Translations under genes and position numbers: made by a program
Assembly (NCBI RefSeq): GCF_002776695.1
Contig: NZ_LFJC01000003.1
Span: 4,038,135 to 4,102,134 of the forward strand
Source of the DNA: Bradyrhizobium nitroreducens
Lineage (GTDB): Bacteria > Pseudomonadota > Alphaproteobacteria > Rhizobiales > Xanthobacteraceae
DNA length: 64,000 nt
Direction of reading: 5' to 3'
Notes under the pieces: model-generated
Databases searched by the model: none
Told to the model about the DNA's origin: nothing
Seen by the model: the letters and a program-made list of their open reading frames with translations, nothing else
In this document: one piece after another, positions 57,823-64,000 of the stretch
Layout: every line of letters begins with the position of its first letter
How positions within the stretch are numbered: position 1 is the first letter of the stretch

Positions 57823-59169
57823 TCACTCGGCCGGCTGCAGTGCGGCAGAAATGGTCGCCTGCTTCTCGCGGCCCGGCACCAGCACGGCCCAGACGAACAT
57901 CAGCGCGGAGATCGCAACGAACACACCGGAGCCGAGGCGGACCCAATAGAACATCGCGAGCTGGTCCTGCACGTCCATGTAGCTCTGGCCGAGGACGCGC
58001 TGCAGATGGACCTGGACCACGCCGGCGAAGGTCAGCGCGAAGGTCATGGTCATCATCGCCGTGCACATGATCCAGAAGCTGGTCATCGAGAGCCACTGGT
58101 TATAGGGCGCACGTCCCTTGAGCTGCGGGATCGCATAGGCCATCACCGACAGGTTCAGCATCACATAGGCGCCGAAGAAGGCGAGATGGCCGTGCGCGGC
58201 GGTGACCTGGGTGCCGTGGGTGTAGTAGTTCACCGAGGACAGCGTGTGCAGGAAGCCCCACACGCCGGCGCCGAGGAACGCCATCACGGAGCAGCCGACC
58301 GACCACAACAGCGCGGCGCGGTTCGGATGCTTGCGGCCGGCCTTCCAGGTCATCTGCACCGTGAAGATCACCATGGTGAAGAACGGCGCGACTTCGAGCG
58401 TGGAGAACAGCGAGCCGATCCACTGCCAATAGCCGGGCGCGCCGATCCAGTAGAAGTGGTGACCGGTGCCGAGAATGCCGGAGAACAGCGCTAGCCCAAT
58501 GATGACGTAGAGCCACTTCTCGACGACCTCACGATCGATACCGTTGAGCTTGATCATGAGATAGGCGAGCACGGAGGCCATGATCAGCTCCCAGACGCCC
58601 TCGACCCAGAGATGGACGACGTACCACCAGTACATCTTGTCGACGGCAAGGTTCGCCGGGTTGTAGAAGGCGAACAGGAAGAAGATCGCAACGCCCCACA
58701 GACCGAACAGCAGAATGTTGGTGATCGTGGTCTTGCGCCCCTTCAGCGCCGTCATCGTGACGTTGAACAGGAACATCAGACAGACGACGACGATGCCGAC
58801 CTTGATGATGAAGGGCTGCTCGAGGAACTCGCGGCCCTCGTGATAGTGGAAGAGGTAGCCGACCACTGCGACGCCGGCTGCGCCGAAGAACATCCAGAAC
58901 TGGATCTTCGCCAGCAGCGGGCTGTAGAGCTCGTTCTCGGTCTCTTCCGGGAGCAGATAGTAGGTCGCCCCCATGAATCCGATCAGCGACCAGACGATCA
59001 GCGCGTTGGTGTGGATCATCCGGACGATGTTGAACGGCAGAATGACCGACAGGGTATTGGGCAGGACGTAGATGGTTCCGGCGAGAAGGCCAAACAGGAC
59101 CTGGGCCAGGAACAAGGTCAGCGCGCCGTAGAAATACAGCATCGCGACTTTCTGGGTTTGATATTTCAT
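57823..59169 (-). CDS. norB: Nitric oxide reductase large subunit NorB (cNOR)
   Basis: This 448-residue, 12-helix inner-membrane protein reduces two NO to N2O using electrons from NorC. All metal ligands are in place. Low-spin haem b: His53 (MIHTNALIVW) and His328. Haem b3: His326 (AAHGHLAFFGAY). Non-haem FeB: His186 (HLWVEG), His237 and His238 (GTGHHFYW). The conserved glutamates Glu190 and Glu259 (FSTLEV) equal Glu211 and Glu280 of the Pseudomonas enzyme. It lacks the fused N-terminal extension of quinol-dependent qNOR, in keeping with the separate norC 40 bases upstream. Confidence 0.97.
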   Translation of the reverse strand: MKYQTQKVAMLYFYGALTLFLAQVLFGLLAGTIYVLPNTLSVILPFNIVRMIHTNALIVWSLIGFMGATYYLLPEETENELYSPLLAKIQFWMFFGAAGVAVVGYLFHYHEGREFLEQPFIIKVGIVVVCLMFLFNVTMTALKGRKTTITNILLFGLWGVAIFFLFAFYNPANLAVDKMYWWYVVHLWVEGVWELIMASVLAYLMIKLNGIDREVVEKWLYVIIGLALFSGILGTGHHFYWIGAPGYWQWIGSLFSTLEVAPFFTMVIFTVQMTWKAGRKHPNRAALLWSVGCSVMAFLGAGVWGFLHTLSSVNYYTHGTQVTAAHGHLAFFGAYVMLNLSVMAYAIPQLKGRAPYNQWLSMTSFWIMCTAMMTMTFALTFAGVVQVHLQRVLGQSYMDVQDQLAMFYWVRLGSGVFVAISALMFVWAVLVPGREKQATISAALQPAE

Positions 59170-59209
59170 CTCGAGTTCTCTCTGTCTTGAGAAGAAGAAA
59201 GCAGCATGC

Positions 59210-59662
59210 TCAGCCGGCCTTGTTCGGCGGCCAGCTCTGACGCTTGATCGTGCTGGCCCATTGCAGGAAGTCAGCGAGGTCGTTGAGCTCCTGGTCGGTC
59301 AGGTTGAACTGCGGCATCTGCCGCCGGCCCTCTGCGCCCGAGGGCTGCGACTGCATCCAGGCCTTCAGCGTCTCGCGAGCAGCGGCCGGATCCTCCTTGC
59401 CGCCCCAGCGGTCCCAGACGTTGCCGACCTCGGGGGCGAAATAGGCGCCCTCGCCCAGCAGCGTGTGGCAGTTGATGCAGGAGTTCTTCTCCCAGACATG
59501 CTTGCCGCGGGCGACCGACGACGTCAGCGTCGTGGCGTCCGTGGATGTCGTGGCCATGTAGTAATGGCTGTGCGCCGTCAGCCCTATGAAGATGGCGAAG
59601 AAGAAGGCCGAACCGCCGTAGAACACATTTCGGGCGGCCGACTTGGTCAGGCGTTCAGCCAT
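59210..59662 (-). CDS. norC: Nitric oxide reductase cytochrome c subunit NorC
   Basis: This 150-residue membrane-anchored monohaem cytochrome has an N-terminal anchor (NVFYGGSAFFFAIFIGLTA), haem motif C62-I-N-C65-H66 and Met116 as likely axial ligand in RRQMPQF. It passes electrons from periplasmic carriers to NorB. Start 59662 has AGGA six bases upstream; the TTG two codons earlier is unlikely. A TTG-N8-CAA box lies about 78 bases upstream, between norF and norC, so norCBQD likely has its own promoter. Confidence 0.96.
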   Translation of the reverse strand: MAERLTKSAARNVFYGGSAFFFAIFIGLTAHSHYYMATTSTDATTLTSSVARGKHVWEKNSCINCHTLLGEGAYFAPEVGNVWDRWGGKEDPAAARETLKAWMQSQPSGAEGRRQMPQFNLTDQELNDLADFLQWASTIKRQSWPPNKAG

Positions 59663-59733
59663 TGCCAATCCTTTCCGGTTTGAGTCGAGAAATTCTGTGA
59701 TGCGATTTATTGACGATCGCCGGGAAGTGCTCT

Positions 59734-59747
59734 TTGACGAAGCGCAA
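59734..59747. promoter_or_regulatory. Crp/Fnr-family box upstream of norC
   Basis: TTGACGAAGCGCAA fits TTG-N8-CAA (minus-strand reading TTGCGCTTCGTCAA). Its centre is about 78 bases before the norC start. In Bradyrhizobium NnrR and FixK2 act on such sites in the nor promoter. Confidence 0.65.
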
Positions 59748-59773
59748 CGAGCGCGACGATGTACAACCGCCGG

Positions 59774-60037
59774 TCAGATCAGGGCGATGATGGCGGATGC
59801 GAGCCAGGCGAACAGCACCACGATGACAACCCAGGCGCTGACGAGACCGCGCCAAAGCGCCGGCGCGGCGCGAAGATCGAGGAAATCGAGCACGATACGG
59901 CGGCCCTTGAGGGCGGCGAATGTCAGCAGCAAGGCATTGGCGAACAAGGGGCGCGACACCAGCGAGGGAACCAGAAGGGTCGCGAGCGCAAGGCCGATCA
60001 AGGTAAGCCAGGCGATGTCGAGACGATCCGGACTCAC
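59774..60037 (-). CDS. norF: NorF-like small membrane protein
   Basis: This 87-residue protein has three hydrophobic segments (WLTLIGLALATLLVPSL, LFANALLLTFAALKG and LVSAWVVIVVLFAWLASAIIAL) and a central KGRRIVLDFLDLR loop. This matches the NorF/cytochrome-oxidase-subunit-IV-like proteins found with norE. Its start overlaps the norE stop by 4 bases. Loss of NorEF in related bacteria reduces full NO reductase activity without abolishing it; the exact role is unknown. Confidence 0.85.
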   Translation of the reverse strand: MSPDRLDIAWLTLIGLALATLLVPSLVSRPLFANALLLTFAALKGRRIVLDFLDLRAAPALWRGLVSAWVVIVVLFAWLASAIIALI

Positions 60038-60612
60038 GGGTGCACCAGATAGATGATGGGAAACATGACGATCCAGAGCAGATCGACCATGTGCCAGAAA
60101 GCGGTCCCGGTCTCGACGCTCTCGGCCCGGGCGCCCCGGGAAACTACGGCCAGGATGACGATGCCGAGGCCGACATGCAGGAGATGGAAGCCGGTGAGGA
60201 GGAAGTACAGCGTGAAGAACGGGCTGGTCTCCAGGCCGTTTCCTAATCCGATCTCGCCGGCATATTCGGTCAGCTTGACCGCGATGAAGACGCCGCCGAG
60301 AGCCATGGCGCCGAACAACCAGCCCCGCGCACGCCCCCTCTCGCCTGCCCGTGCAGCAGCCGTCGCCCGCGCAGCGGCCCAGCCGCTGGTCACGAGCACG
60401 ATGGTGTTGATTCCCGCCAGATGCGCGTCAAGCGTGGCCTGACCGGAGGCAAAGACAGCCGGATGAAGCGCGCGAGCGATGACGAAAGCACCGAGGAACA
60501 GGCCGAAGGCGGCGAGCTCGCTGAAGATGAGCACCCAGATCATGGGATCGCCGGGAAGATCTTCCAGGATTCCCCAGCCGGTGCCCTGTTGCTCGCAATC
60601 CGTCGCCGACAT
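60034..60612 (-). CDS. norE: NorE, cytochrome c oxidase subunit III-like protein
   Basis: This ~192-residue protein with five to six membrane helices belongs to the subunit III family: GDPMIWVLIFSELAAFGLFLGAF, then NTIVLVTSGWAAARATAAARAG, FLLTGFHLLHVGLGIVILAVV and a terminal FWHMVDLLWIVMFPIIYLV. In nor clusters this is NorE, an accessory of the NO reductase. ATG at 60612 has GGAA seven bases upstream; a GTG at 60633 is an alternative. It is the first gene of the cluster and is preceded by two TTG-N8-CAA boxes. Confidence 0.92.
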   Translation of the reverse strand: MSATDCEQQGTGWGILEDLPGDPMIWVLIFSELAAFGLFLGAFVIARALHPAVFASGQATLDAHLAGINTIVLVTSGWAAARATAAARAGERGRARGWLFGAMALGGVFIAVKLTEYAGEIGLGNGLETSPFFTLYFLLTGFHLLHVGLGIVILAVVSRGARAESVETGTAFWHMVDLLWIVMFPIIYLVHP

Positions 60613-60665
60613 CTGAATTCCAACTCGAGACACCGAACAGATATCTCACCGGCGCGATTGCGACT

Positions 60666-60679
60666 TTGTCGCCGGACAA
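60666..60679. promoter_or_regulatory. Crp/Fnr-family box 1 upstream of norE
   Basis: TTGTCGCCGGACAA fits TTG-N8-CAA and extends to the perfect dyad TTTGTC-gccg-GACAAA (60665-60680). Its centre is about 60 bases from the norE start, a good distance for activation around -41.5. NnrR or FixK2 is the probable binder. Confidence 0.65.
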
Positions 60680-60704
60680 ATAGTGCAACCGGCCGAGGGC
60701 GCGT

Positions 60705-60718
60705 TTGTGCTATCGCAA
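60705..60718. promoter_or_regulatory. Crp/Fnr-family box 2 in the norE divergent region
   Basis: TTGTGCTATCGCAA fits TTG-N8-CAA. It is centred 39 bases from box 1 and 75 bases before the small divergent frame at 60786. It could serve norE as an upstream site or drive the small gene. Confidence 0.55.
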
Positions 60719-60785
60719 CGTCTCGACCGCCCCGCCGTCATAAGGTTGATGCATCCGGCGGTTCCGCAAAAGGGTGAGCGATGAG

Positions 60786-60953
60786 ATGAGCGATGCACAA
60801 ATCGGGCTGCTGACGGCGACCCCCATCATCATTGTGTTCGCCATTGCGCTCCGGCGAATGGGGGTGCTGTCGACCGTGGCCACCGTATCGGCGGTGACCC
60901 TCTCCGTCGCGATCGCAACGGTGCTGTTCACGACCCAAACACCGCTGCCGTAG
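60786..60953 (+). CDS. Possible small two-helix membrane protein, divergent from norE
   Basis: This 55-codon frame is too short for most gene callers but looks protein-like. MSDAQIGLLTATPIIIVFAI is a first hydrophobic helix, then a basic turn LRRMG, a second helix VLSTVATVSAVTLSVAIATV, and a short tail TTQTPLP. The ribosome site is weak (GATGAG, with AAGGG further upstream). It is divergent from norE with two Crp/Fnr-type boxes in between and runs into a palindromic repeat. I do not recognise a family. It could be a small subunit or assembly factor of the NO reductase system, or spurious. Confidence 0.45.
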   Translation: MSDAQIGLLTATPIIIVFAIALRRMGVLSTVATVSAVTLSVAIATVLFTTQTPLP

Positions 60954-61069
60954 GGTGCGCAAAACGGTCGCCGCAGGCGGACGCGTGCCCACGTCTCTCT
61001 CTCGATCAGAGATGAATGGTGGGCACGTCGCGTGGCGCCTTTGCCCACTCTATGGCACCGCCGACGTGG
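60954..61069. repeat. Palindromic repeat/terminator between the small frame and the sugar permease
   Basis: CGTGCCCAC (60984-60992) and GTGGGCACG (61019-61027) form a 9-bp stem with an inner TCTCT/AGAGA pairing, then CGCGTGGCGCCTTTGCCCAC. The wording matches dispersed GTAGGGTGGGCAAAG-type repeats of Bradyrhizobium. It lies between converging ends and may terminate both transcripts. Confidence 0.65.
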
Positions 61070-62260
61070 CTAGCGCCGCTGATTATATACGTCGATGCAC
61101 ACCGCCCCCAGCAGCACCAGGCCCTTGATGACCTGCTGATAGTCGATGCCGATGCCGAGGATGGACATGCCGTTGTTCATCACGCCCATGATCATGGCGC
61201 CGACCACGGCGCCGCCGACGCGCCCGACTCCGCCATAGGCCGAGGCACCGCCGATGAAGCAGGCGGCGATGACGTCGAGCTCGAAGCCCAGACCCGCCTT
61301 CGGCGTCGCGGTGTTCAGGCGCGCGGCGAAGACGAGGCCGGCCAGCGCGGCGAGCACGCCCATGTTGACGAAGGTCAGGAACGTCAGCCGCTCGGTCTTG
61401 ATGCCCGACAGTTTTGCCGCCTTGGCGTTGCCGCCCACCGCATAGACCTGCCGGCCGATCACGGTGCGGCGAGTGACGAAGCCGTAGAGCGCGATCAACG
61501 CAGTCATGATCACCAGCACGTTCGGCAGACCGCGATGCGAGGCGATCAGATAGGTGAAGTAGAGCACGGCGCAGGCGAGAAGGATGCTCTTGCCCAGGAA
61601 GAACGCATACGGTTCGACCTCGATGCCGTGCGATTGCTCGCGCGAGCGGCCCTTGGCGCTGGCATAGACGAGACCGAGCGCGAGCACGGCACCGATGAGC
61701 ATGGAGGTCGGATGCAGCGTGCCGGTCTCGGGCAGAAGCTCGGGAATGAAGCCGGAGGACAGCTTCTGGAATGTCGCCGGGAACGGGCCGAGTGACTGCC
61801 CCTGCAGCACCGCGAGCGCGAGGCCCTTGAACACCAGCATGCCCGCCAACGTCACGATGAAGGACGGAATCCCGAAGAAGGCCACCCAATAGCCCTGCGC
61901 CGCGCCGATCGCCGCTCCCAGCAACAGGCAGGCAATGAAGGCAATCGTGTAGTCGACCTTGTAGGTCACCATCAGCACAGCGGCCACCGCGCCGACGAAG
62001 CCGGCGACCGAGCCGACCGACAGGTCGATATGACCGGTGACGATCACCAGCAGCATACCGAGTGCCATGATGACGATGTAGCTGTTCTGGAGCACCAGGT
62101 TCGTCAGGTTCAGCGGCTGCAGCAGCGTGCCGCCGGTCATGACCTGGAAGAACAACATGATCGCGATCAACGACATCAGCATGCCGTAGTTGCGCAAATT
62201 GTTCTTGATGAAGCTGCCGTGCCGGCGCTCTTCAGGCAGCGATACCGTCTTGTCGGTCAT
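61070..62260 (-). CDS. CUT2 monosaccharide ABC transporter permease (MmsB/GguB/XylH type)
   Basis: This 396-residue permease with about ten helices has the CUT2 hallmarks MALGMLLVIVTGHIDLSVGSVAGF and FFGIPSFIVTLAGMLVFKGL. The conserved TRRTVIGRQVYAVGGNAKAAKLSGI loop is followed by FIGGASAYGGVGRVGGAVVGAMIMGV. The length with an internal insertion (GRSREQSHGIEVEPY) is typical of the GguB/MmsB group that imports arabinose, galactose, xylose and similar sugars. The start overlaps the ATPase stop by 4 bases. The periplasmic binding protein (ChvE-type in relatives) would lie beyond the window edge. Confidence 0.92.
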   Translation of the reverse strand: MTDKTVSLPEERRHGSFIKNNLRNYGMLMSLIAIMLFFQVMTGGTLLQPLNLTNLVLQNSYIVIMALGMLLVIVTGHIDLSVGSVAGFVGAVAAVLMVTYKVDYTIAFIACLLLGAAIGAAQGYWVAFFGIPSFIVTLAGMLVFKGLALAVLQGQSLGPFPATFQKLSSGFIPELLPETGTLHPTSMLIGAVLALGLVYASAKGRSREQSHGIEVEPYAFFLGKSILLACAVLYFTYLIASHRGLPNVLVIMTALIALYGFVTRRTVIGRQVYAVGGNAKAAKLSGIKTERLTFLTFVNMGVLAALAGLVFAARLNTATPKAGLGFELDVIAACFIGGASAYGGVGRVGGAVVGAMIMGVMNNGMSILGIGIDYQQVIKGLVLLGAVCIDVYNQRR

Positions 62261-63834
62261 AGCTGCGATCCTCCCATCTCCGCGGCCGCTGGCGCGGCGT
62301 TCCCAATATTTCGGTCGTTGCGCATGATGGCGCGCATGATCTTCTCCTGCGTCGCCTCGGCGCCCTTGAACTCCCCGACGAAGGCGCCGTCATTCATGAC
62401 GCAGATGCGGTCGCAGATGCCGAGCAGCTCGGGCATCTCCGAGGAGATCACCACGACGCCGCGGCCGGCTTCCGCCAGCTCGTTGATGATACAGTAAATC
62501 TCGTATTTGGCACCGACGTCGATGCCTCGCGTCGGCTCGTCCAGGATCAGGACCTTGGGGTCCGTCATCAGCCATTTGGACAGCACCACCTTTTGCTGGT
62601 TGCCGCCGGAAAGCTGGCCGGTTTCCTGGTAGACATCGGAGCAGCGGATACGCATCCGGGTGCGATAGTCGCTGGCAATCTTCAGCTCGGCGATGTCGTC
62701 GATCACCCTCCCCGGCGCGACCTGGTCGAGGCTGGCGAGCGTGATGTTCTTGCGGACGTCATCGGCCAGGATGAGGCCGAGCTGCTTGCGGTCCTCGGTG
62801 ACATAGGCAAGGCCGGCGTCGATCGCCGCCGCGACGCTCGGCAGCGCCATGTTCCGGCCTTCGAGCCGGAGGGTTCCGGTGATCGCAGTGCCCCAGGAGC
62901 GGCCGAACAGGCTCATGGCGAATTCGGTGCGCCCGGCGCCCATCAATCCGGCAATGCCCACGACCTCGCCGCGCTTGACGCTGAAGCCGACATTCTTGAT
63001 CACCTGCCGCTCGGGATGAATGGGATGATAAACCGACCAGTTCTCGACGGTGAGCACGGGTTCCCCGATCTTTGCGTTACGCTCCGGGAAGCGGTGAGCC
63101 ATGTCGCGGTTGACCATGCTGCGGATGATGCGGTCTTCCTGGATCGGCTCGGCATGGCAATCGATGCTGTCCACAGTGCGGCCGTCGCGCAGCACGGTGA
63201 TGTGGTCGGCAACCTTGGCGACCTCGTTGAGCTTGTGCGAGATCAGGATCGAGCCGATGCCCTGCTCGCGAAAGGCCATCAGGCGCTCGAGCAGCGCGGC
63301 GCTGTCAGCCTCGTTGAGGCTGGCGGTCGGCTCGTCCAGAATCAGCATCCGCACGCGCTTGGAGAGCGCCTTGGCGATCTCGACGAGCTGCTGCTTGCCG
63401 ACACCGAGATCGGTGATCAGGGTGTCAGGGGATTCCCTCAAGCCGACCTGCGCCAGCAGCTCGCGCGTGCGCCGATAGACTTCATCGCGGTCGATCACGC
63501 CGAACTTCGACGGCGGATGCGAAAGAAAGATGTTCTCCGCGATCGACATCAGCGGGATCAGCGCCAGCTCCTGGTGGATGATGATGATGCCGAGTGCCTC
63601 GGAATCGTTGATGTCGCGGAAGCGGCGCTCCTCGCCCTCGAAGACGATGGTGCCCTCGTAGCTGCCCGCGGGATAAACGCCGCTGAGCACCTTCATCAGC
63701 GTCGACTTGCCCGCGCCGTTCTCGCCGACAAGGGCATGGATCTGCCCTGCCTGAACCGAGAAATTGACGTCGCGCAGCGCCTGCACACCGGCAAAGCTCT
63801 TGCTGACGTTGCGCATCTCCAGCATGGCGGTCAT
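62257..63834 (-). CDS. CUT2 monosaccharide ABC transporter double ATPase (MmsA/GguA/XylG type)
   Basis: This ~525-residue protein has two fused ATPase domains. Domain 1: Walker A VGENGAGKST, signature region DLGVGKQQLVEIAKAL, Walker B MLILDEPTASL and switch LISHKLNEV. Domain 2: degenerate Walker A IAGLMGAGRTEF, signature LSGGNQQKV, Walker B VLILDEPTRGIDVGAK and VISSEMPEL. This asymmetry is normal for the family. Start 63834 (MTAMLEMRNVSKSF) has AGGGA about 9 bases upstream; the longer frame to 63900 translates a hairpin repeat and is rejected. It pairs with the overlapping permease gene. Confidence 0.93.
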   Translation of the reverse strand: MTAMLEMRNVSKSFAGVQALRDVNFSVQAGQIHALVGENGAGKSTLMKVLSGVYPAGSYEGTIVFEGEERRFRDINDSEALGIIIIHQELALIPLMSIAENIFLSHPPSKFGVIDRDEVYRRTRELLAQVGLRESPDTLITDLGVGKQQLVEIAKALSKRVRMLILDEPTASLNEADSAALLERLMAFREQGIGSILISHKLNEVAKVADHITVLRDGRTVDSIDCHAEPIQEDRIIRSMVNRDMAHRFPERNAKIGEPVLTVENWSVYHPIHPERQVIKNVGFSVKRGEVVGIAGLMGAGRTEFAMSLFGRSWGTAITGTLRLEGRNMALPSVAAAIDAGLAYVTEDRKQLGLILADDVRKNITLASLDQVAPGRVIDDIAELKIASDYRTRMRIRCSDVYQETGQLSGGNQQKVVLSKWLMTDPKVLILDEPTRGIDVGAKYEIYCIINELAEAGRGVVVISSEMPELLGICDRICVMNDGAFVGEFKGAEATQEKIMRAIMRNDRNIGNAAPAAAEMGGSQL

Positions 63835-63864
63835 GATTTCGCTTCCCTCGATCGCTGTTGGTTC

Positions 63865-63890
63865 ACCTCTCCCCGCTTGCGGGGAGAGGT
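63865..63890 (-). promoter_or_regulatory. Intercistronic hairpin upstream of the double ATPase
   Basis: ACCTCTCCCCGC (63865-63876) and GCGGGGAGAGGT (63879-63890) form a perfect 12-bp stem with a 2-base loop. A second small stem CGGATC/GATCCG follows to about 63916. In this operon type the binding-protein gene precedes the ATPase, so this may be the usual mRNA-stabilising hairpin after it. The CTCTCCCCG wording is also that of a common Bradyrhizobium repeat. Confidence 0.6.
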
Positions 63891-63965
63891 CGGATCGCAT
63901 CGCAAGATGTGATCCGGGTGAGGGGAAGTCTCCGCGAGTCCCGCTGCCACCTCCCTCGCGGAGGC

Positions 63966-64000
<35 letters not shown>

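Overview
The window is GC-rich DNA of a Rhizobiales alphaproteobacterium. Gene content, gene order and the type of intergenic repeats (CGTCATTGCGAG and CGAAAGCGGGG families) suggest Bradyrhizobium or a close relative; this is an inference from gene style, not from a marker gene. The right edge ends in 34 consecutive C residues, which looks like an assembly or read artefact at a contig end.

Layout. 1-1.6 kb (+): the end of a cobalamin nucleotide-loop operon (cobU/cobP end, cobS, bluB). 1.7-21.2 kb (-): a two-partner secretion locus made of a small exported protein, a 5661-residue filamentous adhesin of the LktA/FHA type (tpsA) and its outer-membrane transporter (tpsB, start overlapping the tpsA stop). 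21.5-25.2 kb (+), divergent from it: a lone Tat-type periplasmic binding protein overlapping a hybrid histidine kinase (Cache-HAMP-HisKA-HATPase-REC-Hpt). 25.2-30.6 kb (-): a NitT/TauT-type ABC transporter, a tandem nitrilase-fold protein whose second domain lacks the catalytic Cys, and a LysR regulator. 30.9-33.5 kb: a LysR gene divergent from an mhqO/mhqD-like pair (ring-cleaving dioxygenase and esterase). 34.2-36.9 kb (-): a classical type Va autotransporter. 37.5-44.4 kb (-): amidase, oppB-C-D-F and an oligopeptide-type binding protein, closed by a clear terminator and faced by a divergent LysR gene. 45.4-54.9 kb (-): a polyol/sugar catabolic locus (HAD phosphatase, SorC regulator, smoE-F-G-K transporter, SDR dehydrogenase, FGGY pentulose kinase, PfkB kinase). 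55.0-60.6 kb (-): nitric oxide reductase genes norE-F-C-B-Q-D with Crp/Fnr-type TTG-N8-CAA boxes. 61.1-63.8 kb (-): permease and double-ATPase of a CUT2 monosaccharide importer whose binding protein lies outside the window.

How the parts work together. The right half is a chain of uptake-plus-catabolism cassettes, each with a local regulator and visible operator-like dyads, followed by an NO-detoxifying/denitrification module that should respond to low oxygen and NO. The left half is the most unusual: a giant secreted adhesin, its transporter and an uncharacterised exported third protein face a binding-protein/hybrid-kinase pair across a 293-bp divergent region. I find no tRNA, rRNA, CRISPR array, complete insertion sequence or phage gene. 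Stretches without genes are described as separate entries.
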